This document shows positions 33,461 through 45,423 of a DNA stretch of 64,000 nt, piece after piece (positions within the stretch are counted from its first letter, which is position 1; the number at the start of each line of letters is the position of its first letter). The translations under genes were made by a program, and so were the position numbers. The notes beneath the pieces are model-generated. The model saw nothing but the letters and a program-made list of their open reading frames with translations, made no database searches and was not told the origin of the DNA. Source of the DNA: Branchiostoma floridae (Eukaryota > Chordata > Leptocardii > Amphioxiformes > Branchiostomatidae); contig NC_049981.1 in assembly GCF_000003815.2 (NCBI RefSeq), positions 9,279,828 to 9,343,827 of the forward strand, read 5' to 3'.

Positions 33461-34754
33461 CGTTACAACTTAAAATATAAGCTGCGCAAATTTTCTATCA
33501 AGTTTGAGAATTCCAACTTATATATTAAGATCACGTATTTGTTTTTAATTAGCCTTCTTTAAACGGTATACGACTGGTCTCTAGAAATTTCTATGGCCTA
33601 CGGCTAGAATTCCGACGAAATTATTTGGCTCAAGGTTGATTTTTAAGGGCTTGGCTGTTGGATGAAGAGCTTATGTCATTCTGAGTGAATCTTTAGGTTG
33701 GGCACACCCTTTTCCTGAGGTCTTCAAGCAATCCTTATCAGAAAACATGTCGCGTTCCAAAGTTAGCCGGTATAATGACTCCGAATTAAGTAGGTCATTG
33801 CTGTCATCTTGGAGTATATCAAGTTTCAACAAGGACGTTTTAATTTTTATAAGGTACTTGGTTTTCAACAATTTTGTACGCCAGAAAAATGGCTAAGATG
33901 GTCCACTATCTAACATCATGTAGAAAGTTACTTTTACTAGATTTCCCTGCCATTTCTTTACATGGTAAGTGAGGTCAACACTATTGAATTGCAAACCTAT
34001 AATATATCGGGCTGCCATTAAAGTGCACAATAAAACTTAGTTACTGATATTTCAAACCAATTTGTGTTGTTGTGTTGTTGATTAGAGCCGAAGGTCTAGT
34101 TTGAGATGGTTTCAGAAACTTAGCAGATCGTGTGCAGTTTGCTCTGTTCAGTTCACAAACACCAAAAAGTATTAAAATACCAAATTGATTGGAAAAAGCA
34201 GAGATGTGGTTGTACATGTCATTCAAAGGTTGTTTTTGTTCTTCAGAAAATTTTCAACGTCGGGGCCACAATATAAAATAAAGTGCATTTAAATCTTAAT
34301 TCCCATCTTGAATTTAAAGATGTCTTGTGAGAGATTGTCATTTTTGTTTTTTACTTAAATGTTTTTCATACCTCAAGTCTGTTTTCAGGCATAATGCCGC
34401 ATTGGTGATTTGCCTTTTTTTAAATTTCAGAATTCTTTGGTCGCTGTATGTTAATTTGATGATCAAAAATTCAAATTGTCATTGTGTCATAACAAAGTCA
34501 TTAAATGTTATTTCCGGTAAGTAATAGTAAGCTTCACCTCACCATAAGCTTCACTGCAAAATTATTTGATCTAACTTTTAAGTGCTTGCTTAATGAATAT
34601 GTCAACCATGATTTCGTTATAGTTGCTATATACTTATCATTGAAAATTTTAGGGATCACATTTGCAGTTTGTATCTCTAATAATTTTTTTCATTATATTA
34701 TAGTATATAGATAGTGTATACAAAATATTTTGAAAGGTTGAAACCCCTAGAAAA

Positions 34755-35246
34755 ATGTTTGGCCGTTTGCCCAAAGCCAATGTTGTTATCAAGATTGGGA
34801 CACACCCTTTTAAGAAAGCTACAACGCCCATTCATTTACTCTCCAAGCAAAGGCTTCGTTTTTTTAGTCATTTTTGTCAGGCTTTCAACTTTCTTTCTAC
34901 TGTTTCTTCAAGTCTGCCGGTGGATGTAAAGAAAATGAAGAAACTGGACGAAATAGAAAGCCTGACAAACGAATGTCAAAAAAAAAAGCCAGAGTCGAAC
35001 CTCTGCTTGGAGAGTACTAGTACATGTATTGGTGACCGGGTAAACAAAGACACAATGGTAGCCATGGTCATGTTTCACAACAAAGTGTATGCTTTACGGC
35101 TTAAATGGACATCCAATTACACGAATGGTTCTACTTCCAAGTGCCGCAGTATGACGCTTAGTGACATTCTGTCCAGCAATGTTTCACAACTTCATGACTG
35201 CCATGAATTAAATTTGTTTACTTTCGTGGCAGTTTTATTTGATTGA
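34755..35246 (+). CDS. Hypothetical 163-codon open frame
   Basis: It opens MFGRLPKANVVIKIGTHPF and ends in FTFVAVLFD. It has no domain I recognise, an AT-rich context and no upstream splice signal that decides a start. It lies between the candidate PAQR 5' exon and its coding exon, so it is probably intronic chance sequence or a repeat remnant. Confidence 0.15.
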   Translation: MFGRLPKANVVIKIGTHPFKKATTPIHLLSKQRLRFFSHFCQAFNFLSTVSSSLPVDVKKMKKLDEIESLTNECQKKKPESNLCLESTSTCIGDRVNKDTMVAMVMFHNKVYALRLKWTSNYTNGSTSKCRSMTLSDILSSNVSQLHDCHELNLFTFVAVLFD

Positions 35247-35257
35247 AAGAAAAAGGG

Positions 35258-35618
35258 CCAGGGCTCAAAATTCATTTTTGGGATTAGGTGCACTGGTGCA
35301 CCCAGCTTTAAATTTGGGTCACACCAACAAATTTTTGGGTGCACCACTTAAATTCAAGTAGAATGTCAGAAAAACCTAATAATAAAACTTAGTCAAATTC
35401 TGTCAAATTCGTAAACAAGTACAATGTCAGACATTTTTATTATCTTTCTAACATTTAGATGTCAAGAATATGATGAATACTACTATACTTTGATATTTTT
35501 ACAAACATACATGTAAGCCTATGTAAATATTTGGGTGTACCCTGGGCACCCACAGAAAATAATTGGGTGCACAGTTCCAATTTTGGGTGCACCTGCACCC
35601 AGTATTTCGAGCCCTGAG
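35258..35618. mobile_element. MITE with CAGGGCTC(A/G)AAAT ends
   Basis: CAGGGCTCAAAATTC at the left and ATTTCGAGCCCTG at the right, with inner arms of GGTGCACCCA(A/G) repeats in both orientations over about 70 bp. The flanks show AGGGC on both sides, but a clean TSD is not evident. No coding frame. Confidence 0.75.
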
Positions 35619-35883
35619 GGCAAAGGAGTGTTTTAAGTTTTCAGTTCAAGAAGTTTCATATCTGTAGTACTAATACATTGGAAAGGCATGCTGTGGTGTC
35701 ATAAACTTGCAATAGAGAAGTCACCACAAAAACCACAAAAATAAAATTGCTGCAAAAGTTTTTAGTTTTACTGTATGTAGGCGAAGACATGTTTTGTGTA
35801 CATGCAAATATGTGGGTATCTAGGCGTTAAATGTCAAAGAGTCAATTCATTCTAATTCTAACTGCATGTTTTATGACCTGTAA

Positions 35884-36085
35884 ATCTAGGACTCGAACGT
35901 ACCTGAAGCTAGGTATGCATTGTCACCCAAGAACTTAATTGCATGATAATTATACATTGTTCAAGTGAAATGAGGAAATTTATATAAAGTGTCTTTCCCA
36001 AGGACACAGTGTCAGCATATCAGGGGACTCAAACCAAGGACCTCTAGGCTTTTAGCCAAAACTATTTCTAAGCAGAGCCAACACC
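35884..36085 (-). mobile_element. tRNA-derived SINE, diverged
   Basis: It contains AGTGTCTTTCCCAAGGACAC and, on the minus strand, a B-box-like GGTTTGAGTCC followed by the body ending in GAAGCTAGGTATGCATTG-type sequence, as in 3728-4048. Confidence 0.7.
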
Positions 36086-36269
36086 TACAACACATGTTTA
36101 TAAAACAACAGACGATAAACTGCAATTCAAAGTGAGTGAGAGCAACTGTCATTATTTTAGGAATTTGACATAATCCAACCTCATTTGACCCAACAACTTG
36201 ATGTGATCATTGCTCTTTTCAGCTGTAGTTGTTTTGTCTGTTGCCCAGGTAGTTAAACACTTCCATGAG

Positions 36270-36450
36270 GTCACCGTTTGCCAACTGTCAAAGTGGGATA
36301 TTGATGTTGGCGGTGCCTGTAATTAACATTCTTCGATTCTGAAGTATTGAATTATACACCATTGGTATCTAGATTTGAAGATATGTCTTTATTTTGTGTT
36401 GCTAATGTGTCTAATTTTGCAAGTTGAGAAAAAATTTACCCAGAATTTGT
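36270..36450 (+). repeat. Direct repeat (copy 1) flanking the PAQR coding exon
   Basis: CAACTGTCAAAGTGGGATAT through CCCAGAATTTGTACAAAAAA; nearly the same sequence occurs at 42955-43140 in the same orientation. Confidence 0.8.
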
Positions 36451-37037
36451 ACAAAAAAACTACTGTAGCAGCAAATACACAAGCCACTGTACATGTCATA
36501 TACTGTAAATATTTGGACTTTTGTGTGGCTTAATTTTCGCAGTTTTTTGTAATACATGTACATGTATATGACACTGCAAATGTACGGACTTCCAATGAAT
36601 TATGGATATTCCTCAGGAATTGGTACCCTGGAAAAGCGGACATTCCTCTGCATAAGCGAACATTCCTCCAGTACCCTGACTGGAATGGAAAAATCCCTCC
36701 AAGTCTGTAGTTTGTCTCAACTACATCTGGCAATCCAAACCCTCTAATTGTATATAAATGTGCTAAGCTTTACAGGTATTGGTCAGGGTGTCTTGTTAGT
36801 TTCCAAGCAGATGTGTCAGTTGGATGGAAAAAAAAGAGAAGAATTCGGCCAACTAGGGATAGATAAGTTGCCATAGGATTTCATTCAGTCATTTGCAGTC
36901 TGTTCACTCCTGGCCCAATCATCTCCTACTAGGCTTTTATTCCAAACCTAGCCAAAGTCCCCTATATTACTATTTGGCCAGGCTGCAGTCTGGTAGAGAC
37001 TAATGTCTTGTCAAGAACTGAAGAAGTGCACAACTTA

Positions 37038-37245
37038 TTACCTCCGTGAAAGAGGTATTGTCTTTAGGGATATCAATTTTTTACATACTTTAAATCAGCA
37101 TATTTTGCGTAAGAAATATTATTTAGCTCTGGATGGATTGTGATTATATTTGGTATGCGGGTACATGTTCGTCTTGGAAAGTTGAAGGTCAAGTGAATTT
37201 TGGGGCCTCCTGGTGGCTTTCTTTGTTCAGTTGGTGTAAGGTTTG
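37038..37245. repeat. Dispersed repeat, ATTACCTCCGTGAA family
   Basis: It runs from ATTACCTCCGTGAAAGAGGT to GGGGCCTCCTGGTGGCTTTC and includes CTCTGGATGGATTGTGATTA. It is the GT-free relative of 24265-24625. Confidence 0.5.
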
Positions 37246-38129
37246 AACAAATGCCAAGGAAAGTATGCCAGTGTGGGTGGGCATAGGAGTGGTCTCAAAA
37301 CATCTTTTTACACTTTTGTTGTCCGGACAATCCATCTGTTTGCGTGGGTGCGGTCACGGTTCTCAATTTTGAAAAGGGGTCGTTGACCTTGTCATAGCAA
37401 CTGGTAGAATAGTTTGAGGACGGTAGCGAGAACTTTTCTAATAAAGACTTCAAGAATGAAAAGGGAAACATAAATGTCAAGTGTGACATACAAGGTCGCC
37501 AGTCCCATACGTTAGTATGCAGCACTAATAAAGAAGTCATATGTATGGCCAGGCCGCCAGATGGTCCTTTTGATACTGTAACAATGTTCGACTATTTTAG
37601 AAACAAATGTGTTCAACGCAACAGTACTTTGTGTAAGCTCACGACTTTCAGTCATACTATAGAGTTTCCATAAATAGGCTGCGATGAGAATTGACGAAAT
37701 CTTAAAGTGTGATCAGAACAAGTGAGAACAAGTTTTTCACCATTCAAGCTTTGAAGGCCTGAGAAAAAAATGCTGTGTTTCCAATGATGATCCTGAGTCA
37801 GTAGGTAGGGATAATGTTATTTTTTTTATTGGTTAAAGATCCGAAATACTTGAGTTACTCACAGATGGTAGGATTCATTTGGTATTTTGAAGTACGAGTC
37901 ACATGTATGTCAGTAAACTACTAACCTCCTGGTTTAGAATCGCAGCTTACACATTGTAGCCACTGAGTGTGTCTATACATTAGACTGTCAGGGAATAGTT
38001 TAGTGTCTGCCATTAAGGACAGATCATGCTGGAAAAATTGTACTTCGGACTGTACTTCATCAGTGTAACTGGATACACTATGATGATGATGATGATGATG
38101 ATGTGTGCAAATGCCATGATCTGAGTCGT

Positions 38130-38229
38130 NNNNNNNNNNNNNNNNNNNNNNNNNNNNNNNNNNNNNNNNNNNNNNNNNNNNNNNNNNNNNNNNNNNNNNN
38201 NNNNNNNNNNNNNNNNNNNNNNNNNNNNN
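38130..38229. other. Assembly gap (100 N)
   Basis: Exactly 100 undetermined bases, preceded by a (GAT)n run at 38078-38102. Confidence 1.
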
Positions 38230-38460
38230 GGACTATGTAAACCACTTTGTGAGCCAGAGACTTTAATTTTAAGTTTGTTGAGAAACTGGCATGATTTATG
38301 TGTGTATACAAATTTAAAAGATTATCTTTTCTGTATGTCATTGATTTCTTGAACTGCTCAAAAAATTCAAACGGAGAAAGTAGCATGACTATAGATGTTT
38401 CTTAATTTGAATGAAGTTGCAATTGAAGGGAGAGTAAAGTTGGAACGACAACTGCGAAAA

Positions 38461-41400
38461 ATGTGGAGCGGACTGAAAGTGTGGACGACAGAATTACTCC
38501 ACATAGATGACATCCCTCACCATTACCGCGAGCACTGCATCGTACGCGGGTATCGGAAGCCAAAAAGCTCGGCCACGGACTGCGTACTGAGCGTCTTCCA
38601 ACTGACCAATGAGACGCTTAACTTCTGGACCCACTTCCTACCATTCTGGTACTTCATTTGGCGACTGGTCGCTGTCTCGTATGATTTCGATTTCTGGGTC
38701 GACCCATACACGTGGCCGCTCCTGGTCTTCATGTTGTCGTGCTGTGCGTACCCTATCACCAGTAGCATGGCGCACTGCTTCAACTGTATGTCCGACCGGG
38801 CGCAACACATCTCGTACTTCATGGACTACGGTGCGCTCAGCCTCTACAGCCTTGGATCGGGGATAGCGTATCATGCTTACGTCTTCCCGGATTCGTTCAT
38901 CGGTTCGTGGTTCGACGATGTGTTCTTGAGAGTTGCCACATTTCTCGCCGTGGGTTGTACGCTGTTGTCGTGTATGTCACGGTTCGAAGATCGTCCAAGG
39001 ATACGAAAGGCGCTGAGACTTCTGTCCTTCTCTCTACCCTACTTCTTCAACAGTGTTCCACTCTGCTACAGGGTAAGGTGTCTACCTGAATACACTCACT
39101 CACACTCACTCTGGCAAGCTCGCTCGGAATCTCATACCTGAATGCATGTATACCCATTTAAGAGCTGATGTCTGTAAAAACCAAGCAAATTCAGAAAAAG
39201 TTGGCCAAACTAAAAAAATCGATTTTCCTTAAATTTTGTGTGGTGGTAGGGCCTTGGTCCAAACCTACAAAAATGGCAAAGGTTTAGATCTGCGGTCACC
39301 GGTTGCCATGGCAACGGCCATTTTTCAAAATGGCGGATTTTCACCAAGGGACGGCCTTGGTCGCGTCCAAAATAGGCCTTCTTTGGACTCCTGTAGCCCC
39401 CACAAATTAACAGATATTTTATCAATTCTCGCATATGTTATTACCCATATTCTAATGAACAAAATGATATATAGTGATGCTCAAAATATTTTTGTAGTCA
39501 GGTGCAGTAGATGTTTAAAAATGATGTGTTTTCGTGAATTTCCAAAATTGGCAAAAATCCATTTTTTGACCATTTTTATTGACCATTAGCTCATTATCAG
39601 GCAAATCAATTTGCTTCATTTTCGGCACAGTTATAGTTTGAACCTTTGTATACATCATATGTAAAAATAAATTTGGGCCTTTAACGTATTGAACCGTGGT
39701 GGCCCCCAGAGTAAACCAATATTTCCATTTCAAGAAAATCGTAACCATAGAATTATTCCTGGAAAAACAGTCATAGCTTACCAGAAATGAATCTCGTTAT
39801 CATTTTATGTAACAGAGGAACTTACCTATCACTTATAAAAGCAGGGTTGTTTTAGATTTTTTTTATAATTGCCTTTAAAATGATTTTTTTTTAGTTTTTT
39901 TGGTCATTTTTAGACCAAAAAAATGTATATTTTGGCCCCAGCACCCTGGTAATACAACCAAATGACCTGAAATTTGGTATGGGAATGTCCTGGACATGTA
40001 CACACATGGGTTGATAACTGGTTTGCCATATGATAGAACAAAATGCTGAATTTTGTGACTTATTTGGGGCATTTTCGGCCCCAAAACTACATTTTTTGCC
40101 CCAGTACCCTGGTTTTACAACCAAATGACCTGAAATTTGGTATAGGAATGCCCTGGACACATGCGCACATGGATTCAATAACACTTTGGCATACTGTTCA
40201 ATAAAATGCAAAATTTTGTGATTTTTGGTTTATTTTTTCCCCCCAAAAGTACATTTTGGGCTCCCCTACCCTGGTTTTACAACTGAATGACCTGGAATTC
40301 GGTATAGCAATGCCCTGAACATATGCACACATGGATTCAATAACATGTTTTACATACAGTACAACAAAATGCTTAATTTTGAGATTTTTGCCAGTTTTTT
40401 TTACAAAATAAAAGTCATTTTCTTGCTCCTGTTCCCTGGTAAATAACCAGTAAATAACCGGTAAAAAATTGGTATAGGAGCGCATTGGAAATGGCTTTTA
40501 TAACCCGTTTTTGCATACAGTGCAACAAAACGCTTAATGTTGTAATTTGTGGTCATTGCTTTACCCAAAGTACATTTCTAGCTCCTATTCCCTATTAGGC
40601 ATTACAGGCAAATTACCACCTGGACTCCAATAACCCCCACAAAGTAAGAGATATTCTATTGATTCCCGTATATGTTATTACCCATATTCTAATAAGAAAA
40701 GTGAGATAAAGTTATACTCGAAATGTTTTTGTAGTGAGGTGCAGCAGATGTTAAAAGATGACGTGTCTTTGTAAATTGTAAATTGCCAAAAAGTGTTATT
40801 AAAGTGTCCAGGGCACTCCCATACCGAATTTCAGATTATTTTGGAAAAACAGGTTACAGGAGCCAAAATATTTTTTTTGTGAAAAAAATGGCAAAAAACA
40901 CACACAAAATTCAGCATTTCGCTGTACTGTATGACAAGCATGCCCTGGACATATGTGCGCATATGTCCAGGGCATTCCTATACCAAAGTTCAAGTCGTCT
41001 AAATTTTTTTAGTTGTGAAACCAGGCTACAAGAGCCAAAAAAGCACTTTTTTGTTTTAAAAAAATGGCCCAAAATAACAAATTAAGCATTTTGTTCTATT
41101 GTATGCCAAACGTGTTGTTATTGGATCCATCAGCGCATATGTCCAGGGCATTCCAATACCAAATGCAGGTCATTCAATGGTAAAGCCAGGGTACAGGAGC
41201 CAAAAATGTACCTTTTTTTTTAGTAAAAAAAATGACCAAAATTAAGCATTTTGTTGCACAGTATGCCAAAATCATTATTGACTCTATGTGTGCATGTGTC
41301 CAGGGCATTTTTATACCGAATTTCATTTACTTGTAAAACCAGGGTTTAATGGGCCAAAAATGTACTTTTGGGGCCAAAAATTACAAAAAGGAGCCAGAAA

Positions 41401-44400
41401 TGTACTTTGGGTAAAACAATGATCAAAAATTACAACATTAAGCGTTTTGTTGCACTGTATGCAAAAACGGGTTATAAAAGCCATTTCAAAGGCGATTCTA
41501 CATTTGTATACCGATTTTTTACCGGTTATTTACTTGGAAAACCAAGGAACAGGAGCAAAAAAATGCCTTTTTTGTAAAATAAATCTCAAAATTAAGCATT
41601 TTGTTGTACTGTATGTAAAACATGTTATTGAATCCATGTGTGCATATGTTCAGGGCATTGCTATACCGAATTCCAGGTCATTCAGTTGTAAAACCAGGGT
41701 AGGGGAGCCAAAAATGTACTTTTTTGGGGAAAAAATAAACCGAAAATCACAAAATTTTGCATTTTATTGAACAGTATGCCAAAAGTGTTATTGAATCCAT
41801 GTGCGCATGTGTCCAGGGCATTCCTATACCAAATTTCAGGTCATTTGGTTGTAAAACCAGGGTACTGGGGCAAAAAATGTAGTTTTGGGGCCGAAAATGC
41901 CCCAAATAAGTCACAAAATTCAGCATTTTGTTCTATCATATGGCAAACCAGTTATCAACCCATGTGTGTACATGTCCAGGACATTCCCATACCAAATTTC
42001 AGGTCATTTGGTTGTAATACTAGGGTGCTGGGGCCAAAATATACATTTTTTGGTCTAAAAATGACCAAAAAAACTCAAAAAAATCATTTTAAAGGCAATT
42101 ATAAAAAAATCTAAAACAACCCTGCTTTTATAAGTGATAGGTAAGTTCCTCTGTTACATACAATGATAATGAGATTCATTTTTGGTAAGCTATGACTGTT
42201 TTTCCAGGAATAATTCTATGGTTACGATTTTCTTGAAATGGAAATATTGGTTTACTCTGGGGGCCACCACGGTCCGATACGTTAAAGGCCCAAATTTATT
42301 TTTACATATGATGTATACAAAGGTTCAAACTATAACTGTGCCGAAAATCAAGCAAATTGATTTGCCTGATAATGAGCTAATGGTCAATAAAAATGGTCAA
42401 AAAATGGATTTTTGCCAATTTTGGAAATTCTCGAAAACACATCATTTTCAAACATCTGCTGCACCTGACTACAAAAACATTTTGAGAATCACTATATATC
42501 ATTTTGTTCATTAGAATATGGGTAATAACATATGCGAGAATCGATAAAATATCTGTTAATTTGTGGGGGCTACAGGAGTCCAAAGAAGGTCTATTTTGGA
42601 CGCGACCATGCCTTCCCTTGGTGAAAATCCGCCATTTTGAAAAGTGGCCGTTGCCATGGCAACCGGTGACCGCAGATCTAAAACTTTGCCATTTTTGTAG
42701 GTTTGGACCAAGACCCTACCACCACACAAAATTTAAGAAAAATCGATTTTTTGAGTTTGGCCACCCTATGCTTGGTTTTTACAAACAGAGCCTCTTAAGC
42801 TTGCATATCCATTTAATGATGAGTTACAGGCTAGAGGGTACATATTCAAAATGGGGTGTGGACAATGCAGGGGGTATGGGCAATGTAATTTACATTTACA
42901 GGGGTAGGGACACTACAGTTGGTATGGACATTGCAGGTGTACCTCCGCAAGGCAATTGTTTGTCAACTGTCAAAGTGGGATATTGATGTTGGCGTTGCCT
43001 GTAATTAACATTCTTCAATTCTGAAATTTTGGATTACATGCTATATACCATTTGTATCTTGTAGTAGGTTTGAAGATATGTGTTTATTTTGCATTGCTTG
43101 TAATTTTGCAAGTTCCCAGAATTTGTACAAAAAACTGGGTACAGACACTACAGTTGGTATGGACATTAAAGGGGTTCCATTTAACCCTATAGAGGATGTG
43201 AATACTAGAACAGGTACAGACACTATTATAGTGGGTCCAGACACTATGGGGAGCTCTGACACTACAGATAGTATGGACACTTTAGGCGGTACAAACACTA
43301 CAGGGGGTACCGACGCTAAAGGGGTACAAACGCTGTAGGCAATACGGACACTACAGGGTATTGGACAGTACTGGGGGTACGGACAGTACAGGGGTACGGA
43401 CAGTACTGGGGGTACGGACAGTACTGGGGGTACGGACAGTACTGGGGGTACGGACAGTACTGGGGGTACGGACAGTACTGGGGGTACGGACACTACTGGG
43501 GGTACGGACACTACTGGGGGTACGGACACTACAGGGTATTGGACAGTACTGGGGGTACGGACAGTACTGGGGGTACGGACAGTACTGGGGGTACGGACAG
43601 TACTGGGGGTACGGACAGTACTGGGGGTACGGACAGTACTGGGGGTACGGACAGTACTGGGGGTACGGACACTACAGGGTATTGGACAGTACTGGGGGTA
43701 CGGACAGTACTGGGGGTACGGACAGTACTGGGGGTACGGACAGTACTGGGGGTACGGACAGTACTGGGGGTACGGACAGTACTGGGGGTATGGACAGTAC
43801 TGGGGGTACGGACACTACAGGGTATTGGACAGTACTGGGGGTACGGACAGTACTGGGGGTACGGACAGTACTGGGGGTACGGACAGTACTGGGGGTACGG
43901 ACAGTACTGGGGGTACGGACAGTACTGGGGGTACGGACAGTACTGGGGGTACGGACAGTACTGGGGGTACGGACAGTACTGGGGGTACGGACAGTACTGG
44001 GGGTACGGACAGTACTGGGGGTACGGACACTACTGGGGGTACGGACACTACTGGGGGTACGGACACTACTGGGGGTACGGACACTACTGGGGGTACGGAC
44101 ACTACTGGGGGTACCGACAGTACGGGGGGTACGGACACTACTGGGGGTACGGACAGTACTGGGGGTATGGACACTTATGGGAGTACGGACACTTATGGGA
44201 GTACGGACGCAAGTAGAGGTACAGACACTGCTGGAGGTACGGACACTACTGGGGGTACGGACACTACTGGGGGTACCGACAGTACGGGGGGTACGGACAC
44301 TACTGGGGGTACGGACAGTACTGGGGGTATGGACACTTATGGGAGTACGGACACTTATGGGAGTACGGACGCAAGTAGAGGTACAGACACTGCTGGAGGT

Positions 44401-45423
44401 ACGGACACTACTGGGGGTACGGACACTACTGGGGGTATGGACACTACTGGAGGTACGGACACTACTGGGGTACAGACACTACTGGGGATATGGACACTGC
44501 TGTGGGTACGGACACTACTGGGGGTACGGACACTACTGGGGGTACAGACATTACTGGGGGTACAGACACTGCTGGGGGTACGGACACAAGTAGAGGTACA
44601 GACACTGCGGGAGGGTACGAACACTAGTGGGGGTACAGACACTACTGGAAGTATGTACATTACAATACCAGTGATAAGGAACACAAATATTATTTATTCA
44701 ATACATGTCTTGTCACCATCTAATATTTAGCAGATGTGAATTGTTGTTGTTATCTCCAGGTGTTCCTGTGCCATGGGGAGGGGTGCAGTCACAACGAGGC
44801 CGTGATCATATACTACTGGATGTTGTTCTTCTCCTTTCTCACGCCATTCCTGTATGCTACGCATATCCCAGAAGTCCTTGCTCCAGGTAATCGCTCAATC
44901 ACACTCACCTACTCATTCACATGTACTCACTATGTGAATGACATACATGTGGTATTGTGCATCAAATATGTAGTTTACCAAATCTGCTATATCATCTAAT
45001 AATAAATTGTTGTAAAATGGCCTTTATATCAGGAATTAAATTGCATACACCACTTCAAAATGAATTTCAATTACATAGGTATTTTTTGAGGAGGAATTTG
45101 GGGTTATGAAATTCCAGCGTCTTGCTGTTTTCTTGACAGGAAAGTTTGACCTCATCGGCCACAGTCATCAGCTCTTCCATGTGACCGGGATCATCGCGAC
45201 CAACTTCCAGATTTCCGGCGTGCTGACGGACCTCCAGATGCGGCGCGAATTCCTCGACGTGGTGAGACCCCAACCCATGGAATTCTGGGATAACATCGGC
45301 CTGATGTCGTTAGTCCTCATGAAAAACCTTTTGATCATTCTTTTCTTCACTCTATCACTATATGTAGAGAAACCGACATGGTTGAAGGTCAGAGGTCATG
45401 GGATAAAGGGCAAAGTAGACTAA
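38461..45423 (+). CDS. Membrane progestin receptor-like seven-helix protein (PAQR family, class II)
   Basis: Three coding exons, 38461-39072, 44760-44886 and 45140-45423, join in phases 0 and 1 to give about 340 residues, the usual length. Marks: GYRKPKSSATDCVLSVFQ, the signature TNETLNFWTHFLPFWYF, FMDYGALSLYSLG, then EAVIIYYWMLFFSFLTPF in exon 2 and FDLIGHSHQLFHV in exon 3. The zinc-site-type Ser/His/Asp residues of PAQR proteins fall in these segments. Multiple hydrophobic spans fit a polytopic membrane protein. Family members bind progestogens and signal at the plasma membrane; PAQR5/6/9-like is my guess. The start at 38461 (MWSGLKVW) is preferred over the in-frame ATG at 38395, because homologues start near there and an AAAA precedes it. 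Confidence 0.93.
39160..42797. repeat. 3.6-kb near-perfect inverted repeat in the PAQR intron
   Basis: The left arm (GTAAAAACCAAGC, GGCCAAACT, AAATCGATTTTCCTTAAATT) reappears inverted at the right end. Frames encoded by the two arms differ at only a few residues over 80 codons (39515-39748 minus against 42218-42460 plus). The centre is near 40958, where a local palindrome TGCCCTGGACATATG / CATATGTCCAGGGCA is seen. Each arm is made of about eight ~180-bp monomers with GACCTGAAATTTGGTAT and CCCTGGTTTTACAACC. No credible gene lies inside. Confidence 0.92.
42955..43140 (+). repeat. Direct repeat (copy 2)
   Basis: Partner of 36270-36450. It stands between the large inverted repeat and the minisatellite. 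Confidence 0.8.
43355..44660. repeat. 18-bp minisatellite, higher-order, in the PAQR intron
   Basis: About 70 units of TACTGGGGGTACGGACAG and variants. Blocks of 7 to 12 units are separated by ACACTACAGGGTATTGGACA. Toward the right the units become GACAC variants and a ~170-bp block is itself repeated. Single diverged units start as early as 42890. Because 18 is divisible by 3, long frames stay open in several phases on both strands; these are not genes. Confidence 0.97.

Noticed and set aside
39236-42986. Many 60-160-codon frames within the large inverted repeat
   Set aside because: Matching frames appear on both strands of the two arms. They derive from the ~180-bp monomers and show no domain marks.
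43361-44730. Open frames of 225 to 410 codons in the minisatellite (GTDSTG, GVRTLL and GYGQYW repeats)
   Set aside because: They are open in several phases and on both strands only because an 18-bp unit without stops is repeated. They lie in an intron and have no start context or domain.
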